Notes under the pieces: generated by a model
The model's database searches: none
What the model saw: only the letters and a program-made list of their open reading frames with translations
What the model was told of the DNA's origin: nothing
From: Tamarix chinensis
Lineage: Eukaryota > Streptophyta > Magnoliopsida > Caryophyllales > Tamaricaceae
Assembly: GCA_030549775.1 (NCBI GenBank)
Contig: CM060181.1
Location: 50,598,218-50,662,217, forward strand
Reading direction: 5' to 3'
Length of the DNA stretch: 64,000 bases
Translations under genes and position numbers: made by a program
Part shown: positions 1-12,546 of the stretch, piece after piece
Position numbering within the stretch: the first letter of the stretch is position 1
Layout of the letters: each line of letters opens with the position of its first letter

Positions 1-773
1 GAGTTATATTACTTATATTTTATTATTTGTAGTAAAAAAAATATAGACATAATTTAATATAATTAAAAGGGAGAAAAAAAATCCCTGTAGCCACTATTAA
101 AGCAGACTCGAAAGTATACGCTCCAAGTCCAAGGGTCATTAGTCATTACGCACCTCGCCGCAAGATCGGACCGGGGAAAGAGAAAAAAAAAATTAAAAAC
201 GGAAAGTAGCATGGCATTTGCGATCAAGACACAAAGGGCAGAACTAAAGCATCTGACTGATTAAGGGCTTATTTTCCTATGCTGAGTTTTTGACCGCTTA
301 TTAGATCAAATAAACGAAGTGTTTTTATTATTATAATAATAATTATTATTATTAAAATATTGATGATAACCGTTGTAGTAATTTTAATATGGTAAATATT
401 AATTATGACAATAACAAAAGTAAAATAACAATAACTTATTGTCCTCTCAAAAATTAATAATAATTTTTTAAATCTTGTTAATTAAGATCACATCAGGTAA
501 GATGGTAGGAGAACAAAAATAAGTTGGGGAGAATAAGTTATAAGAGTCTGCAGGGGCCTAGTGTCGTCTGTCAAAGGCTACCCCCCCGCCCCCCAAATCC
601 ATAATTGACCATATCTCACTCTATTTATCTCAGCTGATCAGCTTCAAATCCACCCATCAATTCCCAGAGGAACAAGGGATAATGCTGGGGTGAAATCAAC
701 CAGTAAAGTCATGCCTGGCCCGGCCGTAGGCTTGAGCCAACTAGGCGAAAGCGTAAGACCCAAGTATATAAAG
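1..773. other. AT-rich intergenic, no gene seen
   Basis: The stretch is AT-rich with short ATT/AAT runs around 330-470 and a C-run near 583. I see no coding region, RNA gene or clear element. It ends with the 8-bp duplication ATATAAAG (766-773) of the adjacent hAT element. Confidence 0.5.
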
Positions 774-1413
774 TAGGGATGGCAACGGGGCGGATAATAT
801 TCGAAATCCGACGGATTTTATCCGACGGATATCGAAATGAATAATGATAAACGAATATGAAAACGGATATGGGTAAGGGTGAAAAATACCCAGCGGATTC
901 GGGTACGGATACGGGTACGGGGTATCCATATCCGTATCCGACGGATATCTGTTACCCATATCCGTACCCGTTTATCCGTTATATATTTACCATTTTATCC
1001 TTAACTTTTTATATAAGAATAAGTTATAGTTAGAAATTAAATTATCATTTTACATTTAACCCTACTAAGTTAATGAATTATTGGATTTTTTATATATATT
1101 TTTTAATTTTTAATATCAAAAAATAATTTTGTAGGTAAATTATATATATTATGACAGGTAAACGGGTACAAAAACGGATTCGGGTACGGATACGGATACG
1201 GGCGGATAATAACGGGTTTGATGTACCCGACGGATATCCGTCGGGTAACGATATCCGTCGGGTAACGGATTATCCATCAGATACGGATATGGGTACAGTA
1301 ACGGATATCCATATGGGTACGGGTACGGGTACGGATATGGTTATCAAATTTTTTATCGGATTCGGATATGGATAAGGGGTACCCGATCCGTACCCGCCCC
1401 GTTGTCATCCCTA
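774..1413. mobile_element. Non-autonomous hAT element (MITE-like, 640 bp)
   Basis: The ends are inverted repeats starting TAGGGATGGCAACGGGG and finishing CCCCGTTGTCATCCCTA. The flanks are a perfect 8-bp direct repeat ATATAAAG (766-773 and 1414-1421). An 8-bp duplication and a YAGGGATG terminus are hallmarks of the hAT superfamily (Ac-like). The interior is AT-rich in the centre, and both arms are packed with short GGATATCCG / GGGTACGG sub-repeats that can fold back. No transposase is encoded, so it would need an enzyme in trans. Small open frames here only read through the sub-repeats and are not genes. Confidence 0.85.
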
Positions 1414-1421
1414 ATATAAAG

Positions 1422-2149
1422 CCCCAACTATTAATATAATATATATACATAAAAAAAAAACTGTACAGTGTATAAGAGTAAGTAAAAAAAAATGATCTTA
1501 AGACTTTTATTGTATTTTTTTTCAATATATTTGTACTACTATACTTCATATTTATTTATTATTCGATTAGCCAAAATTACTATTTATTGCTCTTTTTTAT
1601 TATTTAATCTTGTTATATACTATCGATATTGTTATGTATTATGTGTAAGAGTGGTCTTAAAAATATCTTAAAACTATAATATTTGCTTTATATGTATTCT
1701 TAAAACTAAATTTAATTTTGCTTCGGAATTTTAGAAATATTATAGTATATAATAAAATTTAATCAAATGTTATGATACTAAAATAATATAATTTTATATT
1801 ATTTTTTTAATAAATATTAGAGTGATTATTATAAGTTATTTAAATCACGTAGGAATATAGCCTAGGAGCCCTAATTTGTCTAAGACCGGCCGTGAGTCCT
1901 GGCACAATAGGACAGACATAAATCGGCATATGAATAGGACTAGAATTTGCTTCTTTCAAGAGAGCACGACAGATGGCCATCAAAGTAGTACAGTTGACGC
2001 CCGAACTCTAAGAGCAGCTGCAGCGAGGAGAAAAAATGGTATCCCAATCTCAAATTTAAGGACGTGGTTGTAGAAAAAAAAATTTATCTTTAAATTTGAT
2101 ATAATCTCAAATATTTAGGACTCCTAATTTTTAAAAAGTAGCTCCTAGG
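1422..2149. other. AT-rich stretch without a supported gene
   Basis: Long A/T-rich sequence; only 1860-2070 is of mixed composition. A 65-codon open frame there (1876-2073) has no recognisable motif, and I do not call it a gene. This stretch may be the interior of the Harbinger-related element whose end is seen at 2150-2382. Confidence 0.4.
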
Positions 2150-2382
2150 TTTTTGTATATAGTTGATTTTTGATATTTTTTAATATATTTTGGATGTTAA
2201 ATAATATAAAGTATAAATAATTAATGATGATGTGATTGATAAAAGTAATTGGGTGCTATAAATTTGATGTTGGTAATTGTAGAATACTAAATTAAAGTTG
2301 AGATAAATTAATAAAAATAGAAAAAAAATAATTAAATATTATAATTAAAATCTTAAATTTTATGGTAGCATTATGGATGCTC
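2150..2382. mobile_element. Terminal part of a PIF/Harbinger-related element
   Basis: The reverse complement of about 2200-2310 closely matches the subterminal sequence of the large Harbinger element at 52460-52570 (shared block CCCAATTACTTTTATCAATC followed by TTTATACTTTATATTATTTAA). The block ends at 2382 with GATGCTC, that is, GAGCATCC on the other strand, the same terminal motif as the large element. I could not find the opposite terminus or a convincing 3-bp duplication, so only the end is called. It is probably a deletion derivative or MITE of the same family. Confidence 0.5.
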
Positions 2383-3059
2383 CGACGCCTTCCCTCTGAA
2401 CCGGTGAGGCCCGACCTTGATTATTTTTCTTTTTTGATTTGGAGGCCTGGCGGCTGATAAACCAAAGAAAAGAACTTTGGCAAAACACATTTCAACTAAC
2501 TAGCCATGGTGAATGCAAACCTCACGAAAGCCTCGTACTCCTAGCAATATCAGTGAGGTTTGGTACATAATGCACTAGTTGCTCAGTAAGCAATGACGTG
2601 TGTACCGGCGTACGGGCGGCAAAAAGCACGACGGGGTGAAACATAAACAGATATACAATGACGCGCACATCAGGCGAATTTTCATTCACCTTTAGAAAGT
2701 ACACATTCATCAACCCCTGGAACATGCAGTCTGAACGAAAACGACTTCTTAATCGCTGCTTGTCCGTCTCTGCACATTGCCCGAGGACCCCAAAAAGTTG
2801 GACAATAAGAATTTCGGGATAATTTTCCATGCATCAATACAAAGCTAGGCTTTTAAACTAAAAACAGGACAGAACGTGTGGCGGAATGCATCAAGAGTCA
2901 TAAGGGGAAAAGGAAAAAAAAAAAATTTGCCACTCAAGAAAAATGATACTGTGATATGTAAATGAAGTGAATATCAAGCAGCAAACAACTCCCGTTTAGA
3001 TTTTTCTGAAAAAAAAAATATTTGCCACCAAAATGCATTGAAGTGCTTGGTGGGGGGGC
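2383..3059. other. No gene supported
   Basis: Mixed-composition sequence. A 102-codon open frame on the minus strand (2522-2830) shows no motif I recognise and no homologous context, so it is not called. Confidence 0.4.
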
Positions 3060-5412
3060 TCACGTGCTTCTGATATTTAGGATTTCAAACAACGCACACA
3101 GCTGCAAGGTATGGGCCTTAGATACACTACAGGTTACTACGCTTGGTGTAATAAGCAATGGAGGGTTTATTGAAAACTTGATAGTGTCATAGGGGAGCCA
3201 AATTGGGTGACAGTAATTCAAGCTGCTTTCATGCATTATTGAAGGGTGGAAGACAAACCAATCAGCTTGGACCTGCTTAGAGACACACAGGTTACTCTCC
3301 AATAGGAGCAGACTGCCATAAAAAGCATTATTTCCTTTTTTCGGGATTTATTGGGGAAGGATTTTTCCGTTTCGGGACAGCCATTACAAGAGATGATCAA
3401 TAGAGAACCTAAGCTTACTGTGACTGATCAACAGCAGCACCTTCGTCCGGTAACAAGATAAGAAGTGCACCGGGCCATCTTCTCCATTCACAGTGATAAA
3501 TTCCCTGGCCCTGACGGATTTAATGCATTCTTTTATTAGTCTACTTGAGGGATTGTGGGGTAGGATATACGGAAGCCTATCGCTCATTTCTTTCATTCAG
3601 GTCACTTACCTGAAGCTCTCAGTGTCGCACCATTCTAAACAATATTCCCTAAGTGCCGAACGCAGGAAACCCGAGAGAATTTAGACCGATTGCTTGTGCT
3701 AATGTGCTCATTAAAATTATTGCAAAATTACTTACTGATAGTCGACAACCTGTGATGAAACATATTATTAGAGGTATTCATCGATCGGCTTTTATCAATG
3801 TCAGGGATATCAGCGAAAGCATACTTCTTGTCCGCGACCTGGTGAAGGGCTACAATAAAAACATTTATCTCCGAGATGTCTGATTAAGTTGACATGAAGA
3901 AGGCCTACGACTCGGTAAATTGGGGATGTTTGGAGGCAGTGCTTGCTGCGATACATTTTCCACCCCATTTCATCTCTCCTCACGGCTTGCATCCCTACAG
4001 TTACCTATTCCTTAAATTCTAATGTGACTCTACAAGTACCTTTTGAGGCTAACAGAGGCATAAGGCAAAGGAAACCCACTCTCACCTTATTTAATTGGTA
4101 TTTTTCATGGAGCTACACGGAGCCCTCCTTTGATTTTGATCTAATACTAAATTCATACCTCATCCAAAATGCAAGAAATCCACCTTGAAAATCTTATGTT
4201 CACAAATGATCTGTTATTGTTCTGTAGAGGTGATACTGAATCCATCATGGCTCTTACGGATACCTTCTCTCACTTTTCACAGCTGTTAGATCTGCAACTT
4301 GACGCACTCAAAACCACCATATTTTATGGAGGAATAGTCACTGCTGAAACCAAGGAAAATACGCATAATGTTCTACGGATACCTGCTGGCACCCTACCTG
4401 TTAAATACTTTTGGGAGTTCCTTGGGCACCTCAAATTACTGCTAGATTACATCAATGGCAGAACCACTTCCTGAGCTACGCAGGATGCCTTCAATTAGTT
4501 AACTCCGTGCTCTTAGGCATGCAAGCATATTGGAGTCTAATTTTTACGATGTCTCACCAAATCATCCAAGAGATTAATGCAGTTTGCAGATCATATTATT
4601 GAGGGGTCCCGCAAAACCCCAGTGGCTTGGGTGACTATTTCCAACTCAAAGACGGGGCGGAACGTTGCAGCTACAGGGAAACAACTATGGTGCGTTTGGC
4701 AGAACAAGGAAGTACTGTGGATTAGATGGATTCGTGCATATCATATCAAAGGGAGGGATCTATATATGGCTGCTTAACAGTCCAGCCACAGCCTCGTGGG
4801 TTATGGATAATTTTGGAGATCAGATCATTGTTCCAGACTTCATTTACAAGTGCCTCCGCGTGGAATCCTAGTTTGCGTCATGGAGACTACAGTATTTCAA
4901 AGGCATATAATTTTATGCAGCGTTGTCGATCCAAGGTACCTCGGTATAGCATGGTGTGGAACAAACTTTCTCTTCCTTGAAATCAACTCATTCGATGGTT
5001 AGCTGTCCATGGGAGGTTGTTTACTGAACAGGGGATTTTCTACTCCAGCATGCTGTTTTATGTCAAACACAGGCCGACACCCTAGCTACAGCATCTCTTT
5101 TTTAAGCGTGCTTATTCCAAGCATGTTCGGTATTTCAATACTGGAAGTGCACGGCAAGCTTCCTCATGGGATCAAGTACATAGATGGCTCATGCATTGTG
5201 AAAAAGGTCCAAAGAGAGCGAAGTTATACGGAGAGTTGACGGCTGTAGTAGTGTACCGTGTATGGAAGGAAGGCAACGAAAGAATATTTCAACACACTTC
5301 CCTCCTCTCAACTGATGAACGCCATAGTCCTAGTCTCCTAGAAATGGGCTCATTTATGGAGACATTTTGAGATTACAACTAAAGTTGTCAAAACCTTACT
5401 TGATCAAAAAAA
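3060..5412 (+). mobile_element. Degenerate L1-type LINE (non-LTR retrotransposon), 5'-truncated
   Basis: The plus strand reads, across several frameshifts and stops, as the ORF2 of a plant L1-clade LINE. 3060-3330 gives the end of the endonuclease region (ALQGMGLRYT-like, then a KLDSVIGEPNWV block). 3490-3530 gives the PGPDGFNAFFY reverse-transcriptase motif. 3680-3740 gives EFRPIACANVLIKIIAKLL, about 3887-3925 gives DMKKAYDSVNW, and 4170-4450 gives the palm and thumb (FTNDLLLFCRGD, then RIPAGTLPVKY). 4980-5270 matches the C-terminal zinc-binding RVT region ending VYRVWKEGNERIFQ. The normal F-A-D-D catalytic box is F-T-N-D here, so one metal-binding Asp is lost. A short A-run near 5405 may be the poly(A) remnant. 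It cannot encode an active enzyme. Confidence 0.85.
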
Positions 5413-7010
5413 TCCTATGACTATCGACCCGATCAGTCCAAAATTTGATTCATTATCACCGGAATAGTCTGAACCCATTTAACTTAATACTATAAATATC
5501 CGATATAACTTAAGAAATTCTAAATTTGAAATATAACTGACTCAATCTGTTACTTATCTGAAATTCAATATAACAAAAAAACTATAAATATGAAACAACC
5601 AAACTCAATCAGTTATTTATCTAAAATCCAATATAAAAGACTATCAATCTAAAAATATCCAACTAGATACCTATCCAAAAATTAACATCAATTCATAACT
5701 AAATAGCTAAAAAAATTAAATTTTATAAAATATGAAATAATATAGATGTAAAAATAATCCAACCCAATACTTATATTAAAATCCAAAAATAATATACTTT
5801 CTTGATGTGTATATAATTTCTTATGTATATACAATATTCATTAATACCGCTATTGAAGAATAAAAATAAAAGTAAAGGGAAAAAGGAAAACTCTACTACA
5901 TCATCTAAATATTAGTTCACTTCCATCTAGTACCATAAGATAAAAATTATACAAGTACATCCAACACATTTAACTCAAGATACAAGGCATCATATAAGCA
6001 TTTAAAAAGCCTAAAAGGGCACACGTCTAGCATCTGTAACTCAAGACACAAATACGCAAGCCTCGAAAGGCATTATATAAGCACTTCCAGCATTTGTAAA
6101 TCAAGATACAAATATAAAAGCCTCAAAAGATATCATATAAGTGTTTAAAAAGCCTCAAAAGGCATACATCCAACATAAATTAGTTTACTGAGTGTACCTA
6201 CACTAATCAAAAGTCTGGGTTTACCACAAGTTGGTAGTTTTACTATTGAAATAGTAGACAATTGACACTTCTATATTTCTAGAAGATCAAAAGATGGTTG
6301 ACTATCAAATATTGGTATCACTACAATCAAAAATATGGATCTTAGAGAAGGGTGATCAATAACAATGTAGGTTTATCTCATTTTGGTAACTTTACTAACA
6401 AACAAAAACTACAAAACTAAACCAATTCAAACAAGCTCTAATATTCAAAATTTTCTACAATCCTACCGATACACAAATGTAAGATGTGATAGGTAAGGCA
6501 TTTGATGTTCGATGAGAGGTGGGCATGTCATCCTTATATTAGCCCCTTAGCTCAAATATTCATATGCAGTGGAGCTGAGCTCCTATGTATTGAGATTCCT
6601 AACCTTGATGACCATATGTGTTGATATTAGCTATGATGGCTATGTATTTGATTATTCACCAATATAGCTATATTAAGGATTATGATTTATTAATTATACC
6701 ATGACTTTTTTCATTATTGTAGGACAAGTGTCCACACATGTTTGAGCCTGTATCCTTCTTGATATTGTTTGATCCCCATGGGTTTTTTCCATTTGTGGTA
6801 GAACTATATGTCCAGTCTTGTGCCTCAAAGTTTGGATTCATATGCATATGGCCTATGTGATTTCCTCGCTCGCGCCTTTAGCCTAAAAGTTCTTATGTGA
6901 CACTTGTTGAAATACATGTTCAAGATTTTTAGGGTTGTCCCTTGGACTATGGTTCTTCATGTGATATTTTACCATGTCCCTATCATGATATGATGTTAGC
7001 TTGTTATAAT
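5413..7010. repeat. Decayed LTR-like sequence with ~60-bp imperfect tandem repeats
   Basis: AT-rich, non-coding. From about 5970 to 6180 there are roughly three imperfect units of about 60 bp, each with AACTCAAGATACAA, a block close to AAAGCCTCAAAAGGCAT, and ATATAAGCA. There is no coding region. The LTR-type terminus GGGTGTTACA at 7976 suggests this is the body of an old LTR interrupted by the hAT element at 7019-7409. Confidence 0.35.
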
Positions 7011-7018
7011 GTTATGAG

Positions 7019-7409
7019 TAGAGGTGTGCACCAGTCCAAAACCGAATTGGACCAAATGAACCTAGACTAGACCAAAACCCGGTTAAGAACTGAAATTTTT
7101 TTTAAGCTAGGACCATGAACCGGACCAGGACTAGACCGAAATTACTAATCCAAGACCTGTTAGGACCAAGATCTTTTAATTATATATATTTTTTATATTA
7201 AAAATATGTATTTTTTAGAAAAAAAAATGTTAATGAGATTCTGGTCGGACTAGTTAGGACGGGAACCAATTACAGACCAAAATTTTTTTACTTTGGGACC
7301 GAAGCCTGGACTGAAGACCAGAATACCGATCCGATCTTAGGTTGAAACCAGGAATAACCGGTTGGTCCAGTCCAAAATTTCAGTCTGAACCGATTTGTGA
7401 ACACTTGTA
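7019..7409. mobile_element. Non-autonomous hAT element (391 bp)
   Basis: It is bounded by a perfect 8-bp direct repeat GTTATGAG (7011-7018 and 7410-7417). The termini TAGAGGTGTGCACC and, from the other side, TACAAGTGTTCAC form an imperfect inverted repeat. The interior has mirrored CCAGTCCAAAACC / GGTTGGTCCAGTCC arms and no coding capacity. Duplication length and terminus fit hAT. Confidence 0.8.
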
Positions 7410-7417
7410 GTTATGAG

Positions 7418-7976
7418 TACATGATTGTTATAGCATGATTATTTTATATTATGCATAGGATGCTAGTATGTTATGTTTATGTGTGATAATTAGTTCTTAT
7501 TATGTATTCGCGTACTAATACAATCACTTGTGGTCCCTCTCCATTCAATAGATAAGTGATATATTTGTGCAGGGTTATAAAGCCCTAGTGGATGATGGCT
7601 ATGGCAAATAGCTCTTTGGCGATGGCCATTGAGTGCTTGATAGAGGATGATGACACATATAGGTAGGCTACTGGCTAGAGTTTTTTTCCCCATATTTGGG
7701 ATTTTTTTGGTTTTGTCAGTTGTTCAAACCTTTTTATTACTGTGAAACGTAATTTATGTTTTCTAGTGTTTTACGTAATATTATCACTTTCGGTATGTAT
7801 ATATGCTTTAATATGGATAAGTAGTGGAAATACTTTGTTTTATTGTTCCAACCTTAAACTAGCATATGTCATTGGTTAGGTGATTATCATACATTTTTAA
7901 TGTCTAATGCAGATTGTTTGCTTCCACGCTCATCTTTAAATAAAAAATTTTGATTATGAGAATTGAGGGTGTTACA
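7418..7976 (+). repeat. LTR remnant ending GGGTGTTACA
   Basis: Non-coding sequence that ends at 7976 in GAGGGTGTTACA, the 3' terminus shared by the Ty3/gypsy-type LTRs elsewhere in the window (for example 39275 and 47013). The matching 5' end was not found. Confidence 0.4.
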
Positions 7977-8648
7977 GTTAGGTAATGAATTTAGCTTTTT
8001 ATTGTTTGAATTTGGCTAAGAACCCATATTATCAAATGGAATGGATATTATCCTCTAAAGTAAATCAAAGCAAAATATGAGGTTAGTTTAAAATAATAAT
8101 TTTATTTCAAATAGTAAAATTTATAATGTTAGTCATTATCCCATAGTCCTAAACCAACTTTGACCTTAGGATTACCAAGCCATTGTGATCCAAGCCTACT
8201 TACTATCCTTATTTAAAAGAGTGTGCCAAGACTCCAACTATTCAAGAATGGGGAATGGATTCAATGAATTCTCGTCAAGACTATTCCTCATACATTAGTG
8301 GTCAACATAGGTTTCCAATTACAAGTCAGCTTGATTAGAGTTTATCTACCACGTGCATTCTTGATTGTTATCATTCTTTTATCAGAATAAATAATTACTA
8401 TTATTTTCCATTCATATTAGGTAATGATGGTTGGATTCCTTTGATCCTAGATACCTAAACCCCAGAATATTTGAGTATAAAACCAATACTTTATCTATAA
8501 AAGTTTTATATTTTCTTTGTATAAACACAAGTGTTAGGTATATGCTAACTTTCTTCAACAATTATTAAATGTAATTTTAAGTCTTAAAAGTATATTTTGG
8601 TCATTGAAGGGCTAAATAGATGAAAAATATGATATGTTGGACTTTATC
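7977..8648. other. No gene supported
   Basis: AT-rich sequence lying between one LTR terminus and the next. I see no coding region or clear repeat structure in it. Confidence 0.35.
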
Positions 8649-9342
8649 TATAACACCCCCATTTTTACAACTTAAAAATTTTGTTTTGCGGAAGCGTTAA
8701 TTACCAAATTACTGGATACTACCGCCACACTTAGCATAAATCTAGTTCCCTTACCTTTCTTATATCAAATGCTAAGGCTAAAATAAACCTTAACCAAAGT
8801 AAATTGGTAGAGATAGAATACCATACACAGGTAGTAGTTACGGATAAATATTATCAGTTAAACAAGATAACCAAAATACATTAAGGGATATAAGAGTCCA
8901 AAGCAAAATCAATCATAACAAAAAACTAGCACCCATAGGTATGACACTGGTTTGTCATATCTTATACCCAAAGGCCCACTCTAAACATGGGACATATTCC
9001 TAAAGGATCCACTTATTCTTTCCGCTCTTATACGCTTCATTCCACTATGTGGTCCTCACATAGTCATCTACAAAAGTAATATCAGTATGATTTTCTCATA
9101 CTAATTAAATCACCTTACCTCACAAGAGGTAGCATACCCACATTTTACATATTCACACAGAATTTAAAAAGCATACTTAGGCACAAAGCATGTACCATAA
9201 CCATATACTATAATATATAAACATTCAATCTCAAGCTCAACAATAAAACATGCTAGCTCACTTCTCATCATTTCAAGGTACCTTAAACAGGTCTAATTAG
9301 TTAAATAAATTCCAAATACTGAGGTAGGGTACTGAGGCAACT
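8649..9342 (-). repeat. LTR fragment, family A copy 1
   Basis: It begins with TATAACACCCCCATTTTT, a mutated TGTAACACCCC terminus, followed by the CTACCGCCACACTTAG block found near the same terminus in the two solo LTRs (13761 and 20070). Sequence from about 8935 on is repeated at 12547-12853 and 18201-18330. By comparison with complete LTRs this terminus is the 3' end, so the copy lies on the minus strand. It stops where another LTR starts at 9343. Confidence 0.6.
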
Positions 9343-10642
9343 TGTAATACCCCAAAATCTTAATTTAGAAAATTATAATAAAATAGGGATTAATACGTGA
9401 GATTAATTACATATAACATTTTTAATAAAATAATGGGAGTAATTGAGATAAAAAAAAAGAGGAAAATAATATAGGATTAAATTATGGAAGATTAGGGTAA
9501 TTTGCTAACGAAAATAGAATTTAGGAAGAATTACCCAAAATTTTCTAAATTAATATAAAAAGTAATTTAATTATTTATTTTTACTAATTTTATTATTTTT
9601 AATAATTCAAAAATACCAAAAAGCCCTAAATACCCCAACTACCTTTTTTCCTTTTTCTCCTTTTTCCTTTTCTTTCTTCTCTTCTTCCCTCGGTTGGGCC
9701 TCGCCCTTACGGCTTAACCCCTCTCCCCCTCTCTTCCCCCATGTGGAGCCCAGCCTACTCCCTCTTCCTTTCTTTTTTCATCGCCGCCCGATTCTCTGTT
9801 CATTTCTTTCTTTTCTTTTTCCCTTGACCGGCTGACCCACCCTCTTCTTCTTCCTCCTCCCCTATCCTTCCCTTGAGCTGTAGGCAGAGCTGGCAGTCGG
9901 GCAGGTCGGGTTACTATCGGATCGGGTAACATGATAATCGGGTCATATCAGTTTCGGATAATTTCGGATCATTTTGTTGGATCGGACTGGGTCAGGTTTG
10001 ATTCAGATTAACTCAGTATCGGATAATATCCGGTCATTCTAAGCTCTCGGATCGGGTCTGGTTGAGATCAGATGGACTCGGATTCGGATAAATTTTTATT
10101 GTTCTAATTTCGGTTCGGGTTCGGATCGGGCTTGGTTGAGTTTGAATTATTATATTTTTCGGGTAGAATTTAGATTGTATTTAGGTCATTTCATATTTGA
10201 GTCATGATTGTGTCATTTTCTTTCTTTCTTTTTATTCCAAGATATTATTAAAAGCTAATTATTTTGAGATCATTTATTTTAATTTATCTTATTCAATAAA
10301 AAGTGAATTATTATATTAATTATTTTGGGGCCTTAGAATTTTTTGTCATTATTTTATCTTTGGAGATGTATCTGACGTTTCAAATTTAAAAGTTTTCAAA
10401 TCGTATTACTCTTCTTTTTATGTTAAGGTATAACTTATAATTCAACTCCATTATTAGCTTGGTCATATTGAGTTCGAGTATTATTTTAATTTTATATTAT
10501 ATTTATATCTTATACGCTCCTTACATGATATTAACTTATAATGGTCATTGATAATTGATAACAAATGAAGATTTCTAAGGTTGTACTTCTCATATTATTT
10601 TTAAAAGAGATTGATCACATCATATCAGCATAATTTTAATAA

Positions 10643-10690
<48 letters not shown>

Positions 10691-12546
10691 AAAAATAATG
10701 ATAACAATAATAATAGTAATCAATGAATATCAATTATGGTAAAAATAATAATAACAACATATTAGTTTTTTTATTATATATTTTGATTATATCATATCAA
10801 GCTAAACAAGATAAAAATTAGATAAAGTAAGTAATAATGACTATTATTGATAAAAGACCAACTAATATTGACTTCTTACTATTTAACACTGTTGATGTAA
10901 TAAAAAATATTAATCTTCAATTTTTATAATGAATAACTAACATTATCACTCTAGATTTTTCATACTTTCCTATGATGTTGTAGAAGTTATATTGCAAGGT
11001 ATGACCTTATATATACTAACATATAGTGTTCAAGGCCGCACTGTTATTATCTTATAGTATTAGATGGAATAATGAAAGTGAATTAATATTTAGATGGCAT
11101 AGTAGAATTTTTCTTTTTTACTTTACTTTTATTTCTATTGGTATCAATGGATATTGTATTTGTATATACATAAGTGATATAAATTTTATGAAAGTATATT
11201 GTTTCTAGATTTTGATGTAAGTGCTAGTATGGATTAGTTGCACATCTATATTACTTCATGTTTTGTGAAGTTTTAAAAATTTTGAGTTATGGGTTAATGT
11301 TAATTTTTGGGTAGTACCAAGTTGAATCTTTATAGATTTATATTTTTTCGGATAATATCAGATTTCGGATAAATAATGGATCAGGTCGGGTCATTTCGGA
11401 TTTATAGTTTTCTGGGTTATATCAGGTTTTGGGTGAATAGCGGGTCGGGTCGGGTTTATTTTGGGCTTATAATCTCTTGGGTTATATCGGATATCGGATA
11501 TGTATCGGATCGGGTCGGATAGGTTTTGGGCTTTTAATTACTCGGATAAAATCAGATCAAATTTCGGGCGGATCGAGTCAGTATTCGTCGGATTTTTTGA
11601 GTCGGGTCAACTTTTGCCGGCTCTACTTCTAGGTCCCCCTATGCCACGATTGGTGGATGGTTTTCGGGGCCCTTTTCTTTTCCTTTTTTTTTAATTTTTT
11701 AATTTTTTTCCTTTAGTGTTGGCCCATGCATGCGCGTGTATATGTTTATAACTCTTTTGTTTCTTTTTTCATGTTGTAGTACGTAGGATGGAATCAAGAT
11801 TTGGATTTCCCCTTTTTTTCTTCTTTATTTCTTCTTTTCCCTTTTCTTTAATTTTCAGCTGTACCTACAAAATAAAAATAAGGGAAATAATAAATAACCC
11901 CATAAATTATGCCTATCAATTCTTTATCATATAAAATGTTCTCAGCTAACTCTAGGTTAAATTTTGACCAAGATAAATTCAGATTTAAGAAAAATAACTA
12001 GAAATAGAAGTTGTATATCTTGCTTTTAGCTTTCCAAAGCAATTTGAATCGCCTAAATCCGAGTTCGTACGTGAAAGTTATGGCCAGAATACAACAGAGT
12101 GTCATGTATCATGCGAAAATCATGCGTAACTCATTATATTAGCTCAAATAATTAAATATGTGAGATTTTACCGCTTAAGCATAAAATCATAATTATTCAC
12201 CTATATTACTTAATTAAAATACCAAAAACTAAGATTATAAAGATATAAAATATATCAAAATAAGAACTTATCAAGTCCTTGGGAAGACACTCCATTTTTA
12301 GAGTGGGCCTTTAGGTGCTGGTTTTTGGTTGATTTTCCTTTGGACTCTTGTGTCCCTTAATATATTTTAATTATACTGTAGTACTAATAAAATTTATCCG
12401 TAACCTTTATTTATGCATAGTCTTAGTACTTGGCATAAGAAAGACGATGGAGCTAGACTTATGCTGAGTGTGACAGTACCACATAGTGATTTGGTAATTA
12501 ATGCTTCAACAAAAAAAAAAAGCGCTTGTAAATCCAGAGTGTTACA
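9343..12546 (+). repeat. LTR (family A/B type), interrupted by a hAT element
   Basis: It starts TGTAATACCCCAAAATC, continues into a pyrimidine-rich tract (9640-9870) typical of these LTRs, is interrupted by the hAT element 9885-11625, and ends at 12546 with GAGTGTTACA. The last ~250 bp (12292-12546) are the reverse complement of 8660-8960. The LTR thus lies head-to-tail-inverted between two minus-strand copies. The five bases on each side (CAACT and CCTAT) do not match, so it is not a simple insertion. Confidence 0.5.
9885..11625. mobile_element. Non-autonomous hAT-like element (1.74 kb)
   Basis: Termini CAGAGCTGGCA and (other strand) TAGAGCCGGCA form an inverted repeat. The arms are rich in GGATCGGGTCGGGT-like sub-repeats on both sides of an AT-rich core that contains an (AAT)n run at about 10646-10690. 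The flanking octamers GCTGTAGG and CTTCTAGG match at only 5 of 8 positions, so the duplication is weak or eroded. No transposase is seen; a 60-codon frame at 11026 is in the AT-rich core and is not supported. Confidence 0.6.

Noticed and set aside
1861..2149. 9-bp inverted repeat CCTAGGAGC ... GCTCCTAGG as possible MITE ends
   Set aside because: Only nine bases match, no target duplication is visible, and the right-hand side overlaps the Harbinger-related block.
2522..2830. 102-codon minus-strand frame beginning MENYPEIL
   Set aside because: No motif, no supporting splice context, no recognisable family.
9877..11633. Perfect target duplication for the 1.74-kb hAT-like element
   Set aside because: The flanking octamers agree at only 5 of 8 positions, so the duplication is not claimed as proven.
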